A DNA stretch of 16,498 nt from Thalassiosira profunda (lineage: Eukaryota > Bacillariophyta > Thalassiosirophyceae > Thalassiosirales > Thalassiosiraceae). The notes beneath the pieces are model-generated. The model worked only from the letters and a program-made list of their open reading frames with translations, had not been told where the DNA came from and made no database searches. Every line of letters begins with the position of its first letter. Positions within the stretch are counted from its first letter, which is position 1. The stretch lies in NCBI GenBank assembly GCA_036939355.1, contig JALLAP010000823.1:1-16498 (forward strand), given 5' to 3'. Positions 8,461 through 15,602 of this stretch are shown here, in pieces. A program made the position numbers and the translations under genes.

Positions 8461-8677
8461 CACAGGCTCTAGGCCAACTCGCGCTTGGCGCTTGCCACTG
8501 GCCACTTGCCACTTCCGGCCACAAAGCAATGCACCGCACCAGAGTGGGCCTCAACCTGGGCGTGGACCGAGCTGAAGCCGACACCCCTCTGTCTCTAGAG
8601 GGGGCCTAACACGAGACGCATCATTGCTGCGATTTCTGAAGCGTCGAATAGACAAACTGGCCACCTGCACTGTCCAA
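8461..8677. promoter_or_regulatory. Upstream region of second sulfotransferase
   Basis: About 220 bases between the end of repeat copy A and the chosen ATG at 8678. They contain short reiterated words (TTGCCACTGGCCACTTGCCACTTCC near 8490-8515, written here as overlapping GCCACT units). The promoter may lie here or inside the repeat itself. No TATA-like element is clear. Confidence 0.25.
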
Positions 8678-10186
8678 ATGGTGGTGGTGCACCCCCAGCC
8701 GAAAGGGTCCGGCACCCGCCCCCAATCCTCCGCGTGCGCCACGCTCGCCCTCCTGGCCGCGCTGGCGTTGTTGGCCCTCAATCTGAGCGCCTCCTCGGTC
8801 GTGTCGCGGTCGCCACGAAATCAGTCAACCCTGCGCCGCAAGCCGCGGCGGCGGCAGCCGAAGGCAGAGAAGCAATGGAAAGTCGTGGAGCAATACGAGG
8901 AGTTTGAGGAGTACGGCGAGTCGGCAGAGTCGGGAGACGCGCTGGGTGTATGGAATGTGGTAGGAGAGGGCTCTCTCGATGATTTGGGAGATGGAGGATA
9001 TGAAGGAGAGGAAGATGACACGGGCATTGCTGCTGCGGAGATTCGAAGAGGCGATTCCCTCGACGACAAATTGCGCCGGCAGATTGAGGGGCGGGGCGAC
9101 AAGCGGGGCAAAATTGCGTGGCTCATGAGCTTCCCCAACAGCGGCACCTCCTTCACGTTGCTCCTCATCCGGCGCGCGTCCAATTTCACCGTCGCCACGA
9201 ATTACGGCATGGAGGGCAACCTCGGACCCGACGGGAAGAGCGTCCCCGTGGACGAGCGGAGCGCGGCCGGCCCGTTCTGGCTGCACCCTCCCCACATTAT
9301 GCAGGAAGACGCAACAAGTGCCGACGAAAGGGAGGGAGGATATAAAAGTGGGACAAAGCTCGGGAAGAGTGGCACTTACGGCATACCTCCGGCAACGGCC
9401 TCGATACTGACCAAAACGCACTGCGGGAGCCGGTGCGCCTTCTGCCCTCCCGAACGATATTTGGAGACGTCCTCGTCGTTCCTGACGCGGTGCTTGAGCG
9501 GTTCGAGAAAAGTGGCCGTCCAGCCCGATGGAAAAGGAAGCGATGGGAAAGCAACAAGGAACCGAAAGCAATTGACCCAGTACGAAAAGCACTCGACATA
9601 CCACCCCTCGCTTGTGGAGAAGGCGGTGCACCTGATCCGCAACCCGTTCGACAATCTCGTCTCGCGGTTCCACCACGAGCAGAAGGAACACAAGAAAAAG
9701 GGCGACGCGAAGTGGACGCAGCGCTATTCAAACGACGTCGTCGGGTTCAAGAAATGGTGCGCCGACGAGGATGCCGTTTTTGCCGCGGCAGAGGGAAAGG
9801 CCGATTGGGAGGCGTACGGCTATCCGGCCGACCTGCCGCGGTACTTTGAGGGAGTGTCGTGTCACGGCGAGCTCCTCCGTTATGTCCAATGGCACGTGAG
9901 GGCGCTCCGCGCTGTGGAAATGCTGGACATTCCCGTCATGTACGTGTATTACGAGGACTACTCGACCAATCTGAAGGGCTCCACGGATCGAATGTTGGGC
10001 TTCCTCAACCTCGACCGCGTGGCGAAGCTCCCTTCTTTCGATTCAAACAAGGACTACACGGCGCATTTCACGCAGGAGGAACGGGCCGTTGCGAGCCACT
10101 TCATGCAGCGGATGGCAAACGAGAAGGGACGCAAGCTGCTGGAGAGGTACTGGGTGGAGCTGGACTTTGAGAAGATGGAAAGGTAA
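8678..10186 (+). CDS. Type II membrane sulfotransferase, second family
   Basis: Predicted 502-residue PAPS-dependent sulfotransferase. The frame is open from a TTG at 8624; the first ATG is 8678. A 19-residue tail leads into a single hydrophobic segment (about 20-38, CATLALLAALALLALNLSA), a signal anchor, then a basic RRKPRRR patch and an acidic stem rich in Glu and Gly. The catalytic domain starts near 145: AWLMSFPNSGTSFT (147-160) is the 5'-phosphosulfate loop, and VHLIRNPFDNLVSRFHHE (317-334) is the 3'-phosphate site with Arg321 and Ser329. The long insertion between them (about 190-310) contains a CxxRCAFC-like cluster (THCGSRCAFCPP). The FPNSGTS/RNPFDN form differs clearly from the enzyme at 715, so the two are not recent duplicates. 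Sequons NQST and NFTV fit a luminal domain. The acceptor is unknown. Its 3' end converges with the CAP fragment, 118 bases away. Confidence 0.8.
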   Translation: MVVVHPQPKGSGTRPQSSACATLALLAALALLALNLSASSVVSRSPRNQSTLRRKPRRRQPKAEKQWKVVEQYEEFEEYGESAESGDALGVWNVVGEGSLDDLGDGGYEGEEDDTGIAAAEIRRGDSLDDKLRRQIEGRGDKRGKIAWLMSFPNSGTSFTLLLIRRASNFTVATNYGMEGNLGPDGKSVPVDERSAAGPFWLHPPHIMQEDATSADEREGGYKSGTKLGKSGTYGIPPATASILTKTHCGSRCAFCPPERYLETSSSFLTRCLSGSRKVAVQPDGKGSDGKATRNRKQLTQYEKHSTYHPSLVEKAVHLIRNPFDNLVSRFHHEQKEHKKKGDAKWTQRYSNDVVGFKKWCADEDAVFAAAEGKADWEAYGYPADLPRYFEGVSCHGELLRYVQWHVRALRAVEMLDIPVMYVYYEDYSTNLKGSTDRMLGFLNLDRVAKLPSFDSNKDYTAHFTQEERAVASHFMQRMANEKGRKLLERYWVELDFEKMER

Positions 10187-10304
10187 ACTCAGAGCATCAA
10201 ATGAGGCATGTAGGTGCTTGCGGCTGCACGAAGCTTCAGAAGAGTGATGTGTCTATTGGATCGGCAATTATCTCTCTTATTCAATCATTGCTAAATGTCA
10301 GCAA

Positions 10305-10786
10305 TCAGTAGCACCCGCCTGTCGGGCAGCTGGGCTCGCAAGGACTTGTGTCTTTCAACATCGGTATCAACCAGTTCTCGCCCTCTGCATATCCTAAATC
10401 GATTGCTTCCGGCAACAATGTAGGTTCGGATGAGTTGTAGGCGCCCATGTCGCAGTTCCCTGCCCGCACATATCTGCAGACCTGCACCCGGCACTTGCCC
10501 CCGTTGTAATCCTTCTCGCTCTCGCCGCAACCCATGTATCGGCTCGATCTCCACAACGCCTGGGACAGGTGGGCGTTGTCCGGGTACGCCCACCCGATCT
10601 CCCGCTCCACCCACCGCCGGGTGATGTTCTCGGGATGGTACAGCTGCCCCCACCCCGTCCCGTTCGCCTCGATCAATCCCTTGTTCTTGGCGAGATTCTC
10701 CCCCTCCCGGACTCCGGGCTCGTGCTCGATCCCGTCCGAATCGCAGGCGTCGAGGAGCTGAACGGCCCATTGCCGCGATTCCTCGG
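10305..10786 (-). CDS. C-terminal part of a second CAP-domain protein, cut by a scaffold gap
   Basis: About 160 residues on the minus strand, ending at the TGA at 10305-10307 and starting at the N at 10787. It aligns along its whole length with the C-terminus of the CAP protein at 4316-6380: EHEP...GENLAKN, GTGWGQLY, RRWVEREIG, NAHLSQALWR, YMGCGES, CRVQVCRYVRAGNC, ENWLIPML, and a Cys-rich end in GCY. The cavity His/Glu residues are kept (EHEP, GENLA, WVE, NAHL). It has an extra segment of about 15 residues (around SEPTLLPEAIDLGY) that the first gene lacks. The N-terminal half, with any signal peptide or cysteine modules, is missing. Sequence beyond the N is a dispersed repeat, so the join may be wrong. 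Truncation by assembly is more likely than a true pseudogene, as the frame is intact. Confidence 0.8.
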
Positions 10787-10787
10787 N

Positions 10788-11385
10788 GGATTCTGGCCCC
10801 AAAAAAGGCGAAATCGCGGTCCTTCGGCTCACAAAGCCCGATTTGCACCGGAATTTCGCCACCGCCTTCCCCAATGACACCAATGCAATGATGTTTGAGC
10901 ATCGGAGCGAGCGCTAAGGCATTCTAGGACTGTGCATACTCGATTTCCCTTTTTACCTTACAACCACTACTTAGATGGAAGTGCAGTCCCACACTGAATT
11001 CCGGGCCCTCCAGAGCCAATCCCGACCCCCAGCCACCCCACACTACCCCAGGAGGGTACGATGGGTGCGGTGTTGGCCCTGTCGTTCGTCGGTTTGCTCG
11101 TCTGATGGAGCACTCGTCTCTGGAGGGGCTTTGTGCGACCTAACGCGACTAAAACTGAACGGCCTCTGACACGACCGCGGCCTTTCAACGCCGGCGCCCT
11201 AGTAGGTCACGATCCCCGCTCCGCAAAGCCCAAAGTCGCCGGCCCCCGTCGTGGTGGGCGGCGGCGGAATCCGGTAACTGCGCTCGCGAGAGATTCGGGT
11301 GTGTGTCCACACACCCACGCGCGAGTCACACAGCGACGATCGCGCGCAAGTGGGGAAGCGTAAACTTCTCCGAACCCAGTTGTTG
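10788..11385 (+). repeat. Dispersed repeat, copy B
   Basis: Second copy of the repeat at 7866-8460, same orientation. It starts directly after the N at 10787, so its true left end is unknown. The best-kept part is 10795-11110. A frame that is open in copy A on the minus strand is stopped here at 10924-10926. Both copies contain the word GGAAGTGCAGTCCCACAC followed by a pyrimidine-rich run. The element appears non-coding. After about 11385 the sequence is unrelated to copy A. Confidence 0.7.
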
Positions 11386-11445
11386 TTAGGTACGATAAAT
11401 ACTGTTGGTTGTACCCAGAATCGTCTCAAACGTTGTCGAAATTAT

Positions 11446-11690
11446 TCAAGTCCTCTGGACTGGACCTAACTTCTTCACTCTTCCCTCGCTAACTAGACAG
11501 CCGCACCGCGACGCGCTGGCGCAAGCATCAACGTAGGTGTACCTGTACGTACCCTCACGTGTGCTGCACCGCAGACCCCAGAGACTGGAAGCTACAATCT
11601 CAGGTGGTGCCGAAAACTCACGGGTTAGCTCCGCTAACCCCTCTCCCTTGCTTCGGCCCGAGCTTTGTGCTTCGCACTTTGCCGGGCCGC
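11446..11690 (+). repeat. Left-end repeat, copy 1, with three hairpins
   Basis: It matches 11854-12094 with indels. Three stem-loops stand out. AGTCC-TCT-GGACT is at 11449-11461. A perfect 8-bp stem GGGTTAGC-TCC-GCTAACCC is at 11622-11640. A nested structure at 11654-11689 has outer arms CGGCCCG/CGGGCCG, GC/GC inside them, and an inner GTGC-TTC-GCAC. All three recur in copy 2. Confidence 0.7.
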
Positions 11691-11724
11691 AAAGACCCCA
11701 TTGGTTAAAGGGTGGGATAGGGGG

Positions 11725-11856
11725 AAAAGCTTATCTACTCAGCTAATGGCGCGAGCCAACCGTGGACCGCGGGCGGCAAGAGGGCTAGGAGGCCGCTNGA
11801 CGTGTCCTCTGCTGCGACGGCCAGACTCTCGGCTCGTCGTCCCATCAGTCCAATCA
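11725..11856 (+). repeat. Right-end repeat, copy 1, interrupted by N at 11798
   Basis: It matches 13215-13396. The left half (AAAAGCTTAT...GGGCTAGGA) is diverged, while the last 58 bases (11799-11856) are identical to 13339-13396. The middle part present in copy 2 is missing at the N, so this copy is incompletely assembled. Confidence 0.7.
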
Positions 11857-12094
11857 AGTCCTTCGGACTGGACCTAACTTCTTCACTCCTTGCCTCGCTA
11901 ACTGTGCCGCACGCGACGCTCTGGTGCAGCCACCAAGGGGCGTACTACGTACGTACCACCCTCGCTTGATGCTCACCTCAGACCCAGAGGCTGGAAGACA
12001 CAATCTCAGGTGGTGCCGGAATTCTCGGGTTAGCTCCGCTAACCCCCTGCTCCCTTGGGCCCGTGCTTTGTGCTTTGCGCTTGCATCGGGCCGC
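11854..12094 (+). repeat. Left-end repeat, copy 2, with three hairpins
   Basis: It has the same three stem-loops as copy 1: AGTCC-TTC-GGACT (11857-11869), GGGTTAGC-TCC-GCTAACCC (12027-12045), and the nested structure 12058-12092 with outer GGCCCG/CGGGCC, middle TGC/GCA and inner GTGC-TTT-GCGC. Stem bases that differ from copy 1 are mostly matched on the other arm. Between the first and second hairpins lies a TACTACGTACGTAC word (11943-11956). Confidence 0.7.
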
Positions 12095-13214
12095 TACCCC
12101 ACCCGCGACCGCAGGTCGCACAAGGGAGAAAGGGAGAGTTGACCGGCGCCACCCCCACCCAGCGAAGAGGGCAGTCTCTGATCGACTCCTTGGGGCGGAC
12201 TGAGATTGGCCTCTGAGCCAAAGACGACCACATGAGAATAGGCCCGGGATGCTGGAACCTTGAGCGAAGACGGCAGCTCGTCCGGGGCCTTGCTTCCCTG
12301 CGTGCCCCTGTCTGAAGGGCCGGCCCCTCGTTCGATACGCAGGGACCGGGCGGGGTGCGGTGAATCGACACTCCTGGGCACTCGGGCCGCGATGTCACAC
12401 GCACTCCCCACGCACGGCTGCATGTGCATCATGGGTCGGCTTCGGCGGTGGAAAACTCTCCGCAGGTCTCCCACGAAGTCTGGAAACATTCCGGCTAACC
12501 TCTACTCTTCTGTCGCCGACATGGCCTCGCCATGCTCCACTCCGCATGATCCAATCACCTGTAGTAATTTTCCGTGCAGAGGTGTGGACGCCTCTCTGTG
12601 CACCGGAGGGGAAACCCATAAACCAAGAAGAGACTTCGTATGACTGTAAAAAAGGGCCGCCGTCATGGATCATGCGCCTGTGGTCGACGGAGAAATCAGC
12701 CCTGCAAGGCTTGCAGAGGTTAGCCGGTAAGATGTGAGTATCCGGCCGTCCGGAGGGGGCACCCCCCGCCCCCCGCCGCACGCCCCTTTGGTCGGATCGC
12801 CCCGACGTCGTTTTGACAGCCCACACGGCCCCCATGGGCGCCTGTCCAGCAGCGCACGCTCCCCCCCCTGCCGTCGGCGTTCTCGCCCTCGGGCCTTACG
12901 GTGCGAAAGAGTCCCGACTGCGACCTACTATGCCTGCACCTGCACCGCCGGTCGGTCCACTGAGCCAGGCCCCCGCTCCTCTCTGGGAGTCTTTTGGGCG
13001 GCCCGGCCGGGCACGCTAACCAGACAAGTGCAACAGGAACCGGCCGGGGTCGTTCCCCTTCGAACCAGTCGACAGGCCCATCGCCGCGACGCCAAAGACA
13101 ACCATCCCGCCGGGGCGCGCGGAGGCGACGAGGTGCAACCCCACCTTTCGACGCGAATACTCGGCCCCCGACGCCATCACAACACGAGTTGCAAAAGGCA
13201 CAATAAGCACACAC
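12095..13214. other. Interior of unit 2, no gene supported
   Basis: About 1.1 kb of GC-rich DNA with several overlapping frames of 120-170 codons on both strands. None has a recognisable domain, and their products are Arg/Pro/Ser-rich as expected of non-coding GC-rich sequence. There are G/C homopolymer-like runs at 12755-12780. A modest stem-loop with arms GTGCA+GAGG and CCTC+TGCAC lies at 12574-12603. I found no tRNA, rRNA or catalytic intron core that I could support. Confidence 0.4.
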
Positions 13215-13396
13215 AAAAGCTTATTCTACTCAGCTAATGGCGTGAGCCAACCCGGATCCGCGGGCGGCTACGAGGGCTAGGACGTCGAGCCTCATCGCGG
13301 AGGTCTCGACAAAGAATGGGAGGAGGTGCACCGTCGTCGACGTGTCCTCTGCTGCGACGGCCAGACTCTCGGCTCGTCGTCCCATCAGTCCAATCA
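13215..13396 (+). repeat. Right-end repeat, copy 2, with internal hairpin
   Basis: This is the complete form of the right-end repeat. It contains a hairpin at 13284-13310 with arms GTCGAG+CCTC and GAGG+CTCGAC (10 bp, one bulged base, 6-base loop). This is exactly the part lost at the N in copy 1. The last 58 bases are identical to copy 1. It ends about 100 bases before the stop codon of the lysine-rich gene on the other strand. Confidence 0.7.
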
Positions 13397-13500
13397 CGTG
13401 ACCTTGCGGGGAGGAAGAAGAAAGCTCTCTTTCAAAGAGTTGCAAGATGGATAACCAAGGGAGTGAGCGAGCTTGGATTCTTTAAACAAAGAGCCAACTT

Positions 13501-14367
13501 CTACAGATCCGGGTCTAAATCGTCGTCTGCAACTGCTGTCGTCGATGATGACACGGCCGGCTGAAACGTAAACGACGCCGGCTGGAACTGAAATGGATGG
13601 ACCGGTGGTTTGCTCTTCGTCTCTCCCCACTCATTGTCGCTGTCACTGTCCTCTTCCAGTGCTGCAAATGCATTGTTCTTGTTCTTTGTTTGCTGTTGCG
13701 TCGCTTCGCTCGCAACGTTGGACACCCGCAGCTTCCAACTCATGCTCGCCGCGGCCGCGAGGCTGCTCCGACCCTCGGTTGCAATTGCGCCGTCTGCTGA
13801 TATGTCTGCCCGCTGGCCAATATCGTTCATCCCCTGTGCAACGCAATCGGCCGCATCGTCCATCAACTCTTCCGTACTCTTTGGCCCCAGGGTCAGCGTG
13901 GCGGGAGCAAAGGTCGTGGTGGCGGAAGGTCCGGCGAATTTGCCTCCCCATCCCTTTTTGTGTTGCTTCTTCCGCTGTTTCTTGCCGCGCATTTGCTCCG
14001 CCTTTCGTGCCTGTAATGCCAGCGACCGCTCCTCCAACGACGCGTGCAGGCGTCGAAACTCGTCGTTCTCGCTCGCGACGGTATCTCGTGGCCGCTTTCC
14101 CGGAATCTCACGAGCTGCACCGATGCCTACTTTGTTGTGTTGTTGCGCCGGCGAGATCGCGTTGGCGCCCGCGCCGCTGGCCGAGGCTGCGTTGCTTTGT
14201 TTCTTGGCATGCGCCTTGCCGCCGGCACTGGGGCTGGCGTCGAGGACGCCATTCTTTCGCGCGAGGGTGCCCCCCTTCTGCACCGAGACGCCGTAGGCCG
14301 ACGACAGCCGCTTCTTCTTCGCGGCGGCCTGTTTCTTCTTGGCGGCGTTGTTGCGCTTCTTCCCCAT
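13501..14367 (-). CDS. Lysine-rich, probably nuclear or nucleolar protein of unknown function
   Basis: Predicted 288-residue hydrophilic protein. The frame opens at a TTG (14415), but the first ATG is at 14367 and gives an N-terminus of MGKKRNNAAKKKQAAAKKKR, which can serve as a bipartite nuclear or nucleolar localisation signal. A low-complexity Ala/Ser/Gly stretch (44-75) follows. Next come a charged, probably helical segment (100-130, EFRRLHASLEERSLALQARK) and a very basic patch (GKKQRKKQHKKGW, 128-140). Then FAALEEDSDSDNEW (234-247) has acidic serines typical of CK2 sites, and a C-terminal part repeats FQP twice and ends in an acidic DDDLDPDL. This mix resembles small ribosome-biogenesis or RNA-binding accessory proteins, but I recognise no family. 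It is divergent from the plastid gene at 14852. Confidence 0.6.
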   Translation of the reverse strand: MGKKRNNAAKKKQAAAKKKRLSSAYGVSVQKGGTLARKNGVLDASPSAGGKAHAKKQSNAASASGAGANAISPAQQHNKVGIGAAREIPGKRPRDTVASENDEFRRLHASLEERSLALQARKAEQMRGKKQRKKQHKKGWGGKFAGPSATTTFAPATLTLGPKSTEELMDDAADCVAQGMNDIGQRADISADGAIATEGRSSLAAAASMSWKLRVSNVASEATQQQTKNKNNAFAALEEDSDSDNEWGETKSKPPVHPFQFQPASFTFQPAVSSSTTAVADDDLDPDL

Positions 14368-14851
14368 CGTTTGTGGCGGTGACCATGCGGGGTGGGTGGG
14401 GTGCCTGGCGCTCAAGACGTCCTGGTGCCGCCTAAGAAGTGAGGCGCGGCTATTGGCGGGGCGAAAGAAGTGTCCAGTTGCTCTGTCAAAATGGTTGGCT
14501 GTGGTTGCACGCCAGACGTGTGGTGCATGCGGCGGTTATTTGTTTCTGCCCGTCCCGCCTGCTACCACGCACACGCCCGCCCGCGTATGAGTCATTTTTT
14601 GCCCACGTTGTGAGCCACGAAGTCGAGGCGGTGGAAAGAACCATTGCGGCCGTGGAATAGCGTGGCGACGCCACCCAGCGCAACTGGCCCTTGCACAATC
14701 GGGAGGGAAGTCAGCAGAGGAAGGCGGCCAGGATACCCTCACACTTCTTGCTCAGAGAATCACAACATCACGCATCATCGCTGACTCTTCGTTGCGAGGA
14801 TCTCGCATCTCCCGCATAATTTGAACCCACCCACCTTCGCCCGCTGCCATT
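14368..14851. promoter_or_regulatory. Divergent intergenic region
   Basis: About 480 bases between the start codons of the lysine-rich gene (14367, minus) and the small plastid protein gene (14852, plus). Both promoters should be here. A TCATCGCTGACTC-like pyrimidine/purine mix and GCATAATTTGAACC lie in the last 80 bases before 14852. I see no strong element, repeat or gene. Confidence 0.3.
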
Positions 14852-15472
14852 ATGCCATCCTGCTACCGCCCCCGGATCGCCGTCGCCATTTGGGCATTGG
14901 CATGTGTGCTTCTCGCGTCCACAACGCATGCATTTGCTCCGTCGATGCCCCAACAGACGTACCGGCACAACACCCGACTGGCTGGCTTTCTGGACGATGT
15001 TGGCAGTTTCTTTGATGGGATGGGAAACACTGAGAGTGTTAGCAGCGAACTGGTCGAGGAGATTGATGGCGTCTACACGGGTAGCAAACGGATCATTACG
15101 ATCCCGGCCAAATCAATGAAGGCGGGCGGACTGCGCCTGTATTGCAATTTATACCTGATGGGATTGCAGAATACGCCAGAAAAGAACTGCTGGAAGGCCA
15201 GCCAGTCGGACAACTCCGAGGTAAATCTGCGCTATTGCGATCTCTCGGGGTCCATCATCATCCGGTTTACTGACGATGGGATCACTGTGGACCGGCTTGG
15301 CAGCTCGCCGTCGATGAAGTACCTGGCCCACGAAAGTATGATACTGAATGGGTTCCTCGATGAAATCGATATGATCGTCAATGGTAACGATATCGCAGAG
15401 GAGAATCGGTTGTTGACGCTAGTGGATTCGGATGCAATCGACAAAGCGAGGGACGCCGTTTCTTTTGGGTAG
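14852..15472 (+). CDS. Small plastid-targeted protein of unknown function
   Basis: Predicted 206-residue protein starting at the ATG at 14852. Residues 8-27 form a signal peptide (RIAVAIWALACVLLASTTHA) ending in THAFAP, an ASAFAP-type motif with Phe28 at +1. The following 15 residues (SMPQQTYRHNTRLAG) are polar and basic like a transit peptide, so import into a complex plastid is likely. The mature part (about 45-206) has no cofactor or catalytic motif I recognise. It looks like a compact alpha/beta domain with IDGVYTGSKRIITIPA, GGLRLYCNLYLMG, SGSIIIRFTDDGITVDRLG and a helical acidic C-terminus. Four cysteines remain after the leader (in LRLYCN, KNCWK and LRYCD among others). The alternating beta-type strands suggest a small-ligand or structural role, which is a guess. 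Its 3' end converges with the co-chaperone gene, 130 bases away. Confidence 0.7.
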   Translation: MPSCYRPRIAVAIWALACVLLASTTHAFAPSMPQQTYRHNTRLAGFLDDVGSFFDGMGNTESVSSELVEEIDGVYTGSKRIITIPAKSMKAGGLRLYCNLYLMGLQNTPEKNCWKASQSDNSEVNLRYCDLSGSIIIRFTDDGITVDRLGSSPSMKYLAHESMILNGFLDEIDMIVNGNDIAEENRLLTLVDSDAIDKARDAVSFG

Positions 15473-15602
15473 AATGATGGCGATGTACAGGAAGAGATAT
15501 TTGCTATGTGCAGTGTCTGAGTTTGCCCAGGGAAGAGTTGTAATGTAATACGCTACAGCAATTAGACTGATTCTCTTTTAGCACTGATCTCGACTGGACT
15601 AC
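15473..15602. other. Convergent 3' intergenic region
   Basis: Short A/T-richer spacer between two converging stop codons, containing ATTTGCTATG and TAATGTAATACGC words. It probably holds both poly(A) sites. No further structure is seen. Confidence 0.35.

Larger units (their letters stand above)
11446..11856 (+). repeat. Tandem hairpin-rich element, unit 1 (short or gap-broken copy)
   Basis: Unit 1 begins TCAAGTCC and ends CCAATCA. Its left part (11446-11690) matches 11854-12094 and its right part (11725-11856) matches 13215-13396. Only 34 unrelated bases separate the two parts, against about 1.1 kb in unit 2, so unit 1 is an internally deleted copy or a misjoin. The N at 11798 falls where unit 2 has a strong hairpin. 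The final TCA is shared with the first TCA of unit 2. No coding capacity is seen. Strand is arbitrary. Confidence 0.6.
11854..13396 (+). repeat. Tandem hairpin-rich element, unit 2 (long copy)
   Basis: Unit 2 starts TCAAGTCC at 11854, sharing its TCA with the end of unit 1, and ends CCAATCA at 13396. The left end (11854-12094) and right end (13215-13396) are repeats of unit 1. The interior (12095-13214) is unique in this window. The ends have the short inverted words GGACTGG and CAGTCC but no long terminal inverted repeat, and the arrangement left-right-left-interior-right is not that of a simple LTR element. Possible readings are a non-autonomous transposon in tandem or a satellite-like array. 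I see no transposase or reverse transcriptase. Confidence 0.55.

Noticed and set aside
8624..8677. An 18-residue extension of the second sulfotransferase
   Set aside because: It begins with TTG; the ATG at 8678 gives a normal signal-anchor N-terminus.
10305..10883. A frame joining repeat sequence to the CAP fragment across the N
   Set aside because: The frame passes through an undetermined base at a scaffold join, begins with TTG and has repeat DNA on one side, so the fusion is not evidence of a real protein.
12320..12345. Possible tRNA B box (GTTCGATAC)
   Set aside because: No matching A box, acceptor stem or cloverleaf could be drawn around it.
11725..13396. Reading the two right-end repeats as LTRs of a retrotransposon
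   Set aside because: The left-end repeat also occurs twice in an order (left, right, left, interior, right) that an LTR pair does not give, and no gag, pol or primer-binding site is visible.
13593..14435. A 280-codon open frame on the plus strand opposite the lysine-rich gene
   Set aside because: It is Arg/Ser/Pro-rich without a domain, as expected for the complement of a Lys/Ala-rich coding sequence.
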